A stretch of 64,000 nucleotides of DNA. It comes from Drosophila miranda. Lineage: Eukaryota; Arthropoda; Insecta; Diptera; Drosophilidae. The notes beneath the pieces were generated by a model that saw only the letters and a list, made by a program, of their open reading frames with translations, did no database searches and was not told where the DNA came from. Positions 33,194-45,400 of the stretch are shown here, in pieces. Every line of letters starts with the position of its first letter. Position 1 is the stretch's first letter. The stretch covers positions 15,172,001-15,236,000 of the forward strand of contig NC_046676.1 in assembly GCF_003369915.1 (NCBI RefSeq), read 5' to 3'. The translations under genes were made by a program, and so were the position numbers.

Positions 33194-34942
33194 TGATGAG
33201 CGACGAGCATGCCAGCTCTGTCTTAAGCGAAGGCAGCATTGAAAGCTTTCTGCGCCAATTGATCTGGCCGAAAGCTTCTACACTTCGGACGAAGAGTTCT
33301 GTAGAAAAGCTCTGACTTCATCCATATGGTGTTTCCCACTCCCTCTTCATAATTAAATGTTTGCTGTTTAGGTAAAACTAAAAATTTGTTGTATTTATTG
33401 AATTATCTCTGTATTTGATACGATCAATCAAAAAAGGATTATAATGCAATGATACTTATGTGTAGAAAAGGTTCTTAAATATTTTGTTTTGCTTGCCACT
33501 CATCCAGATATAATTAAAATGTGTCTTATTAGCATCGTATCATTCCATATTTAACATGAAAATCAATGTTAATTATGAAAAAATCCACCACTCACGCACT
33601 TCGTAAAAATTGCAAACAAATCGTTTGAATAAAATTAATTAATTTTGTAAGAAACGCAGCTTGCAACAAAAAATTGATATACGTTCCCTATGTCGTACAT
33701 ACATTCATACATAGTTTAACTAAAAAGTATGACTAAAATGTATTCCAAAAACTTCTTGCACGTTTAAATCAAATGGGGTTTTTGTTTTGGTTTTTTTACT
33801 TTATAGTTTAGGCTTTTTTTTTTTTGCTTACCCTGTTGGGGTGTATTCTTCATATAAGTTTTGCTTTTGTTATTTATTTTTAGTACTAAGTCTTTCAATA
33901 GTTGCATTTGAATTTTGAGTTTTTGCTTTTGCTTTTGACAAACTGGATTCCATAAAATACATTTGTGGCCCGTTTCCTTTTCATTGAACTAAATTGAGCT
34001 AAAATATATATTACATCTGCCGTTTGTAACCTTTTTTGCCATTTGAGTGTGCTAAAAATAGTTTATGGAGGGTTCCACTTTTGCTTTTGCTTTTGTTTCA
34101 TTTTTGTTTGTTACGCCAAAGAAAATGTGCTTAATTATTTTATATCGTTTTTTGTTTGCATTTTATATTTTAATTCATAATCAAGTCGCTTAGGTTTTTG
34201 CTTTTGCTACATTTCATAACTTCAGAATTTCCATACATTGAACTTATAATAAAGAAGTACACTATATATATAAGTTATATATAAACTTGTATGCGTGTGT
34301 GTGTGGGTGTGTGTGTTTATATATTGTATGTACATAATTAATAGGCAACCACTTAAGCTTACTTTAATGTTTTTCTATAAAAATAAGTATTGTTTATGCA
34401 AATTGTTTTTGCCACAGAGTGTACTAAAAACCGAAAACTGTACATTACACAATATTCTCATTCTCATTCATATCATTCATCAATATAATCATTATCATTA
34501 TCATAGGCATTCGGTCATCATAAATTGCATATCTTTATCATTGTCAATCTGTTCAACAGCATTGCATTCCATTCTGAGCACCGACAGACACAAAGCATTG
34601 CTGCCAAACCAAACCCCTCATCGGCTTCCAAGAACTCAATTTATTATGGGCTAAGAACAAGTATAATTCGCAACAAAAGAACTCTGGCAAATCAAATCAT
34701 GTCTGGTTTGGCTCCTAGATCTTTCTCCTTAAGCTAATTTGGTTTTCGGATTTGGTTATGCGTGCTTATCGTTTTGTCGCTGGTGTCTCTCTGCGTGGGA
34801 GTGGTACTGGGCTGCCAGGCAGTACACACTGGGTCTCGTCGCAACTCGTTGCTCCTCAACTCAAGTTATCGTAATGCTGGTTGTTGTTGTTGTTGTCGTT
34901 GCTGTTGCTGTTGCGGCTGGTTGGTGTTTAGTACATTGACTT
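33194..34942 (-). other. Probable Acsl 3' UTR and downstream DNA
   Basis: AT-rich, T-rich stretch after the Acsl stop, with repeated GCTTTTGCTTTT-like motifs and no supported coding frame. Minus-strand AATAAA hexamers occur at about 33880 and 33394, so the 3' UTR may be roughly 1.1-1.6 kb. The exact end is not decidable here. Confidence 0.5.
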
Positions 34943-37900
34943 TCATGAGGCATACATGCGGTTAATATCATGTTGATATCTATCCTGAATGTCCTTGCGC
35001 TTGAGCTTAAAGGCAGCCGTCACCAGGCCCATGTCCGGTGACCAGACCTCCTTGCACAGCGTAATGGCGGCGGGCACCTCGAACTTTTGCAATTTGCCTG
35101 CAAGTAAAACCAACAAAACATTTAGTACTGTCTCATCTTATACACAGATGGCGTGTGGCGACTTACATTTCCGTGAATGATCGGCAATCTCCTTGAGTAT
35201 GGCCTTCTCCATGACTGGCGACGAGCACAGCTCCTCATAGGTTTTGTTCTGCAGGCCGTGACGCTCGGCCAGATCCTCCAGATGTTTCTGATTTGGCACG
35301 ACCAGCGCCACGGTGAACTGCTTTGTGGGATCGCCATAAACGCAGATGTTCTCCACGATGCCGCATGTCTTTAGCTCCGATTCGACCTTGCCAAGAGAAA
35401 CGTATTCGCCGGCCTGCAGCTTAACCAGATCCTTCTTGCGATCTGCGCAAAGAGAGCGAGAGAGAGGGATATTAGGTGACTGCTAAAAACACATTACAGC
35501 CAGATGCGAGACTTGCCAATTATCTTAAGTACGCCATCGGTTTGCACCTCGCCAATGTCGCCGGTTTTAAACCAGCGTTTGCCATCCTCCTCGAAGAAAT
35601 CCTCGTTGGTCTTGCTGGGCAGCTTGTAGTAACCCTGGGAGACACAGTCGCCACCAATGAGCACCTCGCCCTGCGGATATGGCTTGTTGGTGACGCGATA
35701 GTTTCCCTCCTCCCAATTGACCAGACGAATGTCGCAGACGGTCAATGGTCCACCAGTGCGTCCATAGGTCATGTCTCTCTCTACGCGGGGAACGGGGAAG
35801 AGTATTAGAGTCTTCGAGCTTAAAGGGGCACAACTTTCCTTCCACTTACCGTGCATCACTGTGGCTCCCGATGTGGTCTCTGTCAATCCATAGCCCTGAA
35901 TCAAGTCGACGCACAGGCAGGTCTTGATCTGTTCGTGTGTGTCCGCAGATAGCGGCGCTCCGCCCGACATAATGATGCGCACCTTGCCGCCCATCAGTTT
36001 AGCCACCTTCTTGAAGACCAATCTGCACAAAGGACGAACTATTCGTTAGCTGATCCTTAATCGAATCTCCGATGCCGCCTTCTTACTTGTCAATGAGGGG
36101 CGTCTTGTAGCCTCGCTGTATCCACTTGACTTTGTACTGGTAGAGGAATTTGAAGAGGGCTTTCCTGAAGGCCGATCCGGAATTGACCTTGTCGTTGATG
36201 CCCTTGGAGATGCGATCGAGTATCAGTGGCACCGACGTCATGCACGTGGGCTTCAGGACGCTGGCGTCCCCCTTGCAGCCCCGCCTGATCTTGCTGCTCG
36301 TATCGATGAGGGTCAGCGGCGTCGAGTAGCCAATGGAAACGCCAGTCATCAGGCAGAGACTCTCCGCCACCAGTTCGAAGACGTGAGCCAGGGGCAGGAA
36401 GCCAATCAGCACATCATCCGGATAGATGGGCACCATATCGACGAAGCCCTTCATCGTGGCAATGCAGTTCTTGTGCGACAGCAGGACACCCTTGGGTGTG
36501 CCAGTGGATCCGGATGTGTACATAATAATGGCAATATCATCGCCCTTGGGTGGCACGCTCTCTGTGGGCACAAACAAAAATCAAAACTCAATCAGTGAAA
36601 GTGGAATGTCGAATGTCTCAAGTGGAATATAGTAGAATGCCTGCCTTGTGCTGTCACCTATACCAGATCTCATAAAACATACAAATTATCTCAAAATTTT
36701 ACGTGTGTTTCAGTATTTCGAAATATGGACAAAACTTTGGAGGAGTTCATCATATTGACCCCGCTGACATGTGTGGAGCAGTGCAATGCTCTAATGGAGG
36801 CCACAGCAACAAAACCCAAGACCTGCTACGTATTCGTCTCGCTCTTTGGCGCGTACTGTGGGCTGTTGGCCTATCGGGTATATCGCAGCTATGTCGCCAA
36901 CATTGGGACATCGCCGGAGCCAGCGCCGGGGCCATTGGATGCGATACCAGCTTTGCCAGCGGCTCTCGTCTACGAGTTGAGAGATCTCCCAACTCAGCTG
37001 ATGTTCGAGTCCATTAACCTTGCCGATAACAGGTGGCCACCGACACGAAAAGGGACACTATCCAATTAGTTAATGGCTCAATCCTTTCCCCTCTCTCTCT
37101 CTCTTTGGCATAGCTGGTGCTTTTACAGTGAGCTGACTACACCCTGCATGCACCATCTCGTAAGGACCACTCAGACACTGGATGATGAAGAGGTCAACGC
37201 CTCAACATCGCAATCAGTCCCAAAGCTTAAGGCAGTGCCGCATCATCTTGGAGACGAGAACTGAGCAAGGGTGTGTCCTGAATTGTGGTAACCAGCTGTC
37301 CCATATAAGTTTCAACTCTCATCCTTCTCTAGAAACGCACCGAATTTGCTGTCCTGTCCTATTTTGACCACCTGGTTGAACGGCAAGACCTTGACGCCCT
37401 CCTTGAAGCCAGTGGTTTCCGTTTTGTGCAGCTGGTCCTCCATGTAGATGATGGTGTCCACATTGGGGCACTGGGCCAGCAGGGTCTTGAACTTGGGCAG
37501 CAAGTCGTGCGAGGTGATGACCGTGGTGACTTCCGTTTCGCTGATGCCTGGCAAGCAATTAATTTTCTCACATTATTACTCGAAAATGGTATAAATAAAT
37601 GGGTCATATACTCACAGTGGGCCACGCCATCGTCTCCCAGGGTGGCGTAGACGGTGACAATGGGCATGGCTTGCTTGAAGCAGCCATGGGCGGCCACCAT
37701 CCACTCGGCCCGGGTCTCGGCGAAGATGACAATATTCTCACGCGGCTTCTGGCCCAGCTCTCGCAGGCCGCGGCCAAAGTTGGCCGCCTGCCGCTCCGCC
37801 TCGGTGAAGGTCCTCCACTTGTAGTCGCCCATGTTGTATTTCTTGAAGACACGTCCGTTCGGCTGCACCTCGTCCTCCTCGCTGAGGATCTGGCGCGTGC

Positions 37901-39268
37901 CCAGACAGCGCTTGTTCGAGTGCGTCTTGGCCACATAGTTGAAGACCTTCTCCAGCGTATCGATGTTCTCCTGCAGCATCTTCACGTGCACATCGCGTGG
38001 CGGGTCCGTGGTCCGGTATGTCAGCTCGCTTTCATCTTTCTTGATGATCTTGGCCTGAAAGAGGTGGGGCAAACAGTGGATTGATTACTGGAATGTCGTG
38101 TCAAGGATCGACTCAAATGAACGGCAGATCGGGGGTGGGGGTGGCAATGGGCAGGGTGTGGGCGATCAGCGGAGGGAGAGTACAGACATGTGAGCTTGAA
38201 GGGGGTTGTGGGTTATTTGGAATGGGGCCGCAACACGGGGAGAACATGTTTCTGGGACCAACACCAAAGAGCCGCCCAAAAGGGGGGGACGGGGAAACCA
38301 ACTCTTTGCATGAAACACCAATTCCTAGGAACATTTATTGTGCTTTCTTTTTGTGTATGTGTGTGTGTCTGATGTGTGTGTGTGTGCCAGTGTATGTGTG
38401 TGCGTGTGTTTTGTTCCACAACAAATATTAGAGTTGATAAATAATTAAAAAATCGAAATTGGCAAAAATTAAACCTCAATGTCATCCGGCGCGTACTTGG
38501 ACTCATCGACCAACATTTTCTGTTTCTGGTTAATGGGCTTGGCCTGTAGGAGGGAAGGAAGGATACAAGGAGTGATACAATATATGCATGGTATGTGTAA
38601 ATGCGTTGAGAACAAGCCTCCCAGCGGGCTGTTCGTTGCGCACCCATTCGGGTACAGTATTTTACCTTTCAGCTTTTTGTACACCCTATTTACGGCACAA
38701 GCTATTATGGCCATAACCATAGGCCATAACCACCTTAGCGCACATAAACCTTATCGGGCCGCCTCTAAGCCAGACAAAAGTGCTCTTCAGCAGTAGATAG
38801 GGAAACCATATGGGAATACCCTAGGAAGTAGTCCATCAGAAACATTTCTTAGGCTCTCACGCCGTTGATAATTTATGTTTTATATTTAGATACTGTCTAG
38901 AATTAATTCTCTAGTGCATACTCTCCACTTTCCTCCCTGCTGTGTTCTCTCTCGCTTATCAAATTCGAAGGTTTTTTACGCTGCATGGTAGGCCTTATCA
39001 GGAGGAGGCGGAGGACACCGCCTGCAATCGCATATGGCGCAACAACAGGTGCAATTAATAGAAACTGCCATGATTTGATGTTCGCGACCAAAGAAGGAAA
39101 CAAACCTCAACGCTCAATTGTCGCATACAAAATCGAATGAATCTTTGATAAAAGCAAAACTACAACAACGAACAAGAGATAATGTATAGCCGTGCCGGGT
39201 CAATAAATCAAAAATCATCGCGCCAGTCCAATACATACGTAGATAGTAGATTACGAGGAAATGGAGAG

Positions 39269-39299
<31 letters not shown>

Positions 39300-42200
39300 T
39301 AGCAGAAATAGAAATAGAAATAGATTTAGATTTAGAGGCAGAGACAGAGGCTTTAGAGAGATAGTTAGTGCCTCAAGGTGCACAAGGGATTGCGTGACGT
39401 GACGTGAAGTAAAATGGAATTCAAAACTGATAGCAAGCGTGCAGTTTTTAAAAAAAAAAAACTATGTAGACAAGTACATGGTCCGATCAGAACTAAGCCA
39501 GGGCGCTCTTAGTGTCTGTCTGGTGTACTTTGGAGCGGCGGCCAGGGGCAAAGTCGAACGTATTCCAAAGCGATTCTAGAGATACTAGTTAGTTACAGCG
39601 CTGATTGGCTGATTAAATACGCTTTCTGGGAAGGGAATGGAGTGGAGTGACATGGCATGGTCGTGTGTCGTACTCACCTTCACTCGGCGCGAGTCCTGTC
39701 GTCGTTGCCATGGCTTCTGCAGGACCAAGTAGACCGGCAGGGTTATGATGTCGTACACGAACGCGATCGCCTTGATCGCCCCAATTGCGCTCTGCACCCA
39801 GAAGCTGTCCATTCTGGAAGAGTAATTGAAAACACACACAAATCAGATAGAGCTCAATCGTAATTGATATGCAAATTGTATTCTAGAGCCAAGAACTTTA
39901 GAAGGAGAACGCAACCCAACCCTTGCCTTCCCTTCTCCAGTGACCACCCACTCACTCGCTGTAGCACCGCCGTCGCCAGCCGAAAACAAACTGATATCAC
40001 CTGCTACCACAGTTGGCAAATCTTGAGTCCGAAAGTTGGAAAATCGGAAAAGGGGTTCGCTTTTGCTCGTTCGCTCGTCCGCACTCTCATGCCGCTCACT
40101 CGCTCGCTTACGTGATCGCTTCCCACTCTCTCTCGCTCTCTCAGCTCGACGGCGTGCTCAGAAAACGCTTTTCGGAAAGGCGATAACATTTGAAGAGCGC
40201 TGGGATTGAAGATTGAGGGGTTCGGCTTTTTATCAGCCGGAGATTGCGAAACCAAAAGGCCCCGAAGACCGTCCCGCCCCAAGGGGCGCTCTTCTTGTAA
40301 CGGGGTGGCGACATGTGGTGTCTCCACGTGCTGCAGGTCTACCGGTTGCGTCTACGGACTTTCGGTTATCCACGGCGCGGTTTCTAATCCGCCATTGGCG
40401 CGTCGAACTCCCCCCAACCACAATGGTATGGTTGCCAACGGCCTTATGGATATATCTCAAGAATCAAGTGCGTTTGATAGAAACTGTGATCTTTACTGGC
40501 CGCTATATTCCGTGTACAAGAAAACTCCCGGGAAGAATTGATTAACTTATTGTTTTTTATCGATATTATTAATTATATGAACCAACTTTCAGCTATCACT
40601 CAGTGATAGTTTAAATTTTAAACACACTTATCAGTTTGATTAATTTTGGACTTATCTGCAAGCAAAAATAGCGAAAATTTGTTATCCAAATTAATGCAAT
40701 TTCCGGATGATTTTTTTTTCCCCCACGACGGGGACTGTTCTCCTGCTATCTCCACTTCTATATCTGACGTTCGTTGGCAAGACCAGAGAATCTGGCCACG
40801 TATTTGCTGCCAAGGGCTCCCACTGCGCCGAGATTTCTATTTCGACAAGTGACACCCCAGCCAGAGGCATAGGCGAACAGAGCAAACGGGAGTCCAAAAG
40901 CGAAATACATGTCGTGTGCGTGACGCGTCAAATTTTTGTACTCTGTAATCCTCTGCTCCAAGTAAACCAGATATTTTCCGGATATTTCGCAACTCGAACG
41001 TCTGATTACGAGACGTGGCTAAAAGTACTACTCTTCGGAATAATATATTGAGCTCGACAACGAGGTTTGGTTTCTACATCACAGTTTCCTAAAGAAAGCG
41101 GAAAGTGATGAAAGTTCATCCCTCAAGGACGATGTGGAAGACGCCTTTAAATCTTTGAATGTATATTTCAAAAAGAGCGACTCTGCAAGTGATGATCACT
41201 ATAAACTGGAATCTCTTTTTGTTGAAAATAACAACAACAAAAATGGAATCTTCAGTCATCAATATATGAGATTTTTAGGCCTATGTAACTTGTAAGTAGT
41301 ATATGATTTAAAATAAATAAATACTATATGTATTATTATTGAAACAATTTTTTATTATGTAATTTAAAGTCTCTATAAGTCGAAAATTTTAGTTAATGGT
41401 AACGCTTTTCGTATTTTCTTAACGATATTCAATTACTGGATTTGTTGTATTCTCATTCATTGATAGGCACAATGAAATAACTTTATTAATCAAAAAGTTT
41501 AAATAATTTTGATAAAGTAAACCAAACGATAAACCAGTCCCTGCGTGGCAACACTCGGCTAGATTGTTCCTGCTCATATACTATAGCTACATATATAAGC
41601 AGCAGATCCATGGCAATAATGCAAAATACCGTTGAACAATTGATAACGCGATCGTAGGCGAGTGGCCTGATAAGCGGGAATCGTCGAATGGGAGAAGCCG
41701 TGTCCTTGAACTTGGCGGCTTGCGCAACGCGGGGATGACGTCAATTTCTCAAATACGGTGCACTCCCAGGGGTCACCGAGTGTCATTATTCTTATTTGGA
41801 GCTTGATTGGTCATGGAATGGCTGATTTAAGTGATAGTCACGGCTAATTGCTTCAAATGATAGATGTGAATGCGAAAATTAGAATTATTCGAATGGATTT
41901 TGTAACCAGAATGCTGGCACTCCACAAGAGAAAGTAGTTTCGATACTAGAAAGTATATATAGTCGGTTGTCTCTAGGAAATATCAAATGCAGGTCTTCCA
42001 GACTCCAAACTAAATCCAAGATGACATCTTTGTACGAAAAGGTTTTTATCCTTACAAATAATTTATTATGTGGATCCTAATCTTGACCGATTTATAGCCC
42101 TCCTAGTCGAATATGGTTTATTCGCTGTACAAATTTGCCATAAACGAACGGATATGAAACGGATACACCCACCCAACACCAAGCATACACCACCACCAAG

Positions 42201-42350
42201 GGCCTTCCCCACTAGTGCTAGGGTAACTAACAATTACATGTACTACAGATAGCCGTATTCTTATGGAGAACGAGAAAGGCAAGCATGAAGGTAAACAGAA
42301 ACGGTATTGGGCATTGGTAGTACTTACTGCGCATCATCTTCGATGAACAT
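34943..42350 (-). CDS. Acsl: Long-chain fatty-acid-CoA ligase, ACSL3/4 type (complete, about 715 aa)
   Basis: Activates long-chain fatty acids with ATP and CoA for lipid synthesis and signalling, on ER and other membranes. Coding exons: 42350-42328, 39813-39678, 38054-37616, 37547-37341, 36561-36087, 36022-35850, 35780-35517, 35442-35167, 35097-34943; phases agree throughout and the frame ends TGA. An internal start at 39812 would give 707 residues; the upstream exon adds MFIEDDAQ in frame. Residues near the start form a membrane anchor (VYDIITLPVYLVL). The AMP-binding P-loop is YTSGSTGTPKG; further motifs are YGLTETTSG and GDIGEVQTDG leading to the DRKKDLVKLQAGEYVS signature; the C-terminus is INRMYAS. 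The intron after exon 35780-35517 begins GC, not GT. Another gene lies antisense in the intron 37340-36562. D. melanogaster Acsl (44D-E) matches very closely. Promoters probably lie near 50.5 kb and possibly near 40.1 kb. Confidence 0.96.
36725..37264 (+). CDS. Nested small one-pass membrane protein gene inside an Acsl intron (2 exons, 147 aa)
   Basis: Starts at the ATG 36725 and runs 102 codons plus two bases to a possible donor at 37033 (AACAG/GTGGCC). A 96-base intron with a strong CT-rich tract ends TTTTACAG at 37128; exon 2 (37129-37264) continues in frame to TGA. The spliced frame is 444 bases. Without splicing the frame would stop at 37069 after 114 residues. The protein has one hydrophobic segment (about 35-50, CYVFVSLFGAYCGLLAY) preceded by a short N-terminus and followed by a Pro-rich, then acidic tail (TLDDEEVNAST). 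I know no family for it. It lies entirely in the Acsl intron 36562-37340 on the opposite strand. The donor is unusual, so the unspliced form remains possible. Confidence 0.6.
38358..38411. repeat. (GT)n microsatellite
   Basis: Imperfect TGTGTG array interrupted by short ATG/CC blocks, within the possible 3' UTR of the short Acsl isoform. Confidence 0.8.
38469..38543 (-). other. Acsl: Alternative Acsl exon with in-frame stop (short isoform or cassette)
   Basis: The acceptor CCTACAG at 38550-38544 is followed in phase 0 by 24 codons starting AKPINQKQ and ending DDIEV, then TAA. The constitutive next exon starts AKIIKKDE, also phase 0, so both can follow the membrane-anchor exon 39813-39678. 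Used as a terminal exon it gives a 69- or 77-residue protein with the membrane anchor but no enzyme domain; a minus-strand AATAAA at about 38335 could end it. Alternatively GAG/GTTTAA is a weak donor and the 72 bases are a cassette. Peptide content looks coding rather than random. Confidence 0.5.
39273..39300. repeat. (GA)n with flanking (AATAG)n
   Basis: About fourteen GA units followed by four AGAAATA-like units to about 39330; within an Acsl intron. Confidence 0.85.
39679..42327 (-). other. Acsl intron/alternative 5' region
   Basis: Contains a possible internal promoter region at 39850-40160 (CT/CACTCGCT-rich), a perfect DRE motif TATCGATA at 40558-40565, and coding-like stretches at 40.2-41.3 kb described separately. 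A consensus GACCACCCA occurs at 39942-39950. Confidence 0.4.
41044..41295 (+). pseudogene. Unassigned coding-like segment in an Acsl intron
   Basis: An open plus-strand frame of about 83 codons without a usable start (preceded by TAA), reading NEVWFLHHSFLKKAESDES... and ending RFLGLCNL then TAA. Its composition (Ser/Asp/Lys-rich with Phe and Tyr) looks like protein, not random AT-rich DNA. The frame just upstream (40707-41051) ends within a few bases in another phase, which suggests either a broken gene, a remnant of a mobile element, or an exon whose partner I cannot place. No family recognised. Confidence 0.3.
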
Positions 42351-42420
42351 CTCGTCGTGTGCTTTCTCTTGGTTTTTCTGTTTGTCCGATCTTCGAGATT
42401 AGTGGTGGGGCTGCCCAGAA
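42328..42420 (-). other. Acsl: Acsl 5' exon with upstream ATG
   Basis: A good acceptor (CCGCCCACCTGCAG, ending 42421) opens an exon that contains an ATG at 42350 and ends at the donor CA/GTAAGT (42328/42327). Joined to the acceptor at 39814 it reads GCG-CAA-ATG-GAC, adding eight residues in frame to the 39812 start. Confidence 0.65.
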
Positions 42421-45400
42421 CTGCAGGTGGGCGGGTTTATTGGGCGAAGAGTGCGGACACACAAAGTTACACCACACACACGCACACACACACACAAAGG
42501 GTGACTTTTTCGCTCTCTCTCTCTCTGGTTGTTGCTTTTATGTTGATGGCAAAGCCTGGCTTCTGTGTATAACGGCACACGACAATGGATGGAACAACAG
42601 AGAAATGACGTCACGTTTCCTTCGCGTGATGTTACTGTTGTTGTTGTTGTTGTTGATGAGGTATTTCCCTGTAAGCGGAAAGAGCACAGGAATATGTATT
42701 TATGAATTTAATGACAATGAATCAACAGAACAGATTATGGGATACAGAAAATAAGCAAAAAATAAAAAAACTTAAAATCAACCTCAACCAGGGACAAACA
42801 GGAGGGGCGAACAAAGGGGATTCTGCAGATATTCTGCAGATATTAACAAAAATAATACATAAAAAGCTTTAACTTACGTTGAAATATGGGTATATAATAT
42901 TTATGTTATAGATTTAAAAAAAAAAAACAAAAAAAAGGGAGTACAAAATAGGTATATATTTATGTATTTCCTTGAATCAGCGAACGTGTTGTTCTTTCAA
43001 GTACCACATTTTTTAATATTTCATATAAAATGTTTAAGAATAAATCTATATTTCCTTTGTTTATGCTTAAGCATAAACTTCTATAAATAGTTGCAAAATC
43101 ATATCCATCCCGAGTAGCCTTTCAATTAGTTTCAACCATCATAAATATTCTAATCAAATCAGAAATCAGAAATCGAAAGCAAGCAGCACCAAAGAAAACA
43201 AAAACAAGTTTATATTACGTTTTGACTTGTTTTCATTTTTGGATAGTTGCCAAAAAACAAACAAAAAAAGAAACCCTCGAAGGCTGATGATAAAAAAATA
43301 AAGAAACAAATTATAGAAAGTATATGTATGAATAGATAGGCACATGGTATATCTAGAGCAAAAATTAAATTTAGACAGACAATTTTAAAAGAGGTAAGAG
43401 ATTGCATAATCGAATTCTCTCAGACACACACACACACTCTCTCTCTCTCTCTCTCTCTTTCTCCCTCTCTGGTCGACTCTCTTTCTGTTGCTCTCCCTAG
43501 TGGTAGAGAAAACATTGACATAGGTCGGGGCACCTTCGATCGAATCACAGAAAAGCGCTTTGCCAATTAATTAACCAACACAATAAACGAAAGTTTTTTC
43601 GATGTTTTTCTGGCCAAGAACGAAGCACAGACCAAAGTCCGTTCATCCGTTCTGTTCTGGAGTTTGATATAGCGAACAGGTTCTTTAGAATCTGCCGTTC
43701 CTGATAAACGAAATTAATAATCCGCCCCAAAACCCCCCCTTAAAAAGAGCAATGTTCGTTGGTTATGCCACCATTTGATAAGGGAACAAGGGACAGAAAA
43801 GTGATCCAGTGCATAAATATATAATTTCAGCTCTGTTTATTTCAACTGGGGGTAAGGAAAGACGACGACAATGTTTACGCATCGTGTAGAGTCCGTTGAA
43901 CCCACCCACCGCCTTCATGTTTAAGCCAAACTCGAAGCGAAACGCAATACGTGTTTTGTTTGCCAAGAAAGAGAGAACTGCCAAAAAGCATAAAGTTAAA
44001 TATAAACCTGTCAGTGAAAGAAGAGAAGAAAGAAAGGAGAGGAAAGATTCGTTATCTTGGGGCAAAGGGTAAACACCATAGTGCAGAGTTGACGAGGCTC
44101 TCAAGCTTTTGTGGATTGGCAATGCATGAAAATCGAATGAAAATGCAAAACTATTCTGTTTAACATTAATTAATCCCGCCTGTGTCTATGGCCGGAGACT
44201 AAACTTTGAGCGCGTTCCCACCGTGCACCAACGTGCACCAATCAACGTACGTCCGTGTGTCTATAGATCGTAGATCGTGGATCGCGAATGGCGCCCCTGG
44301 TCAAAGTTGCAACAAAAACACAGATCGAGAGAGAGAGAGGGAGGGAGAAAGCGCAGGTTGGAAGCCGACAATCGCGTGTTGAGAACAAAGGTTAAACCGA
44401 TGAGAGAGGTCTGGGTATACTATATACGAGTACATGTGTACGGATTAGTGCGGATTAAGACAATGGGGAAATTGTGCACATTAAGCGATGATTACTGTAA
44501 TCCGCACTATGATGCTGGATAAGTGATAAAATGAACAGGCCAGAGCGCTGACTGATTCAATCAGATCCGAATCACGGCCATTCAGGGTTAAGTAACCACA
44601 CACGCGGCGTGTGCGTAATGTCGCACAATGAGACCTTAAGTCCAGAGTCCGGCCACAGGTCAAGCAACGAACGCTTAAAACAACAACCAAGTTATAATTA
44701 AGACATAATTTGAAAGAATAAATTAAGAATTCAAAGTGGAGCATTTTGGTAGGGCTGTTTTATTGCAAGCCCCGATGAATATTCATATTCATTCCAAAAA
44801 AGAACAGATCAATTACTAGTTGAAGATAATAGTCGAACAAAAAAAAATCAAGCGAATGGGATCCATTCTTATCATAATTGGTTATGTACTTGAACTTGAA
44901 ATACCGATTACAGAAATAACAGCGTTTATTTGTCGGTTTCCGAACGAACCACTTTATGCCGTTTATATACTGATTGCAATCTACTCGTATTTGAGTTCCC
45001 ATCGAACTGCTTGCCCATTGCTCGTACGAAGCAGTGTTTAACGTGAGGGTGAAACTTATTAATTACAGCTTTTAACTGCACTTTTTGCATACATTGCACA
45101 ACAAATTGCAGTTTTCTGAAATCATTCAGGCGGAAAGCGTTGTGCTTGAGTTGGTGTGGAAAGCCCACAAAAAGATAAACACAACAAATCCTCGAACTTG
45201 AAAATGCAGTTTTTTCTACGCTTCTGTTCGGTGGCAGTGGCGTTTGCATACATTTGCATCATATTTGCTGACCGCAGTGCTTAATACTCGAACAAGTTTG
45301 TTTTCCGCCCAATTTCCGATGAACTGAACTGCAGGAAAATAAAAAAAAGGCAAAACGAAATATAAAACGCGAGCTTTCAAAGTCCAAGATCGCTTCTGCT

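Noticed and set aside
39942-39950. Perfect Ci/Gli 9-mer in Acsl
   Set aside because: Not near a known Hedgehog target and in a repetitive CCACTCACTCG context; likely chance.
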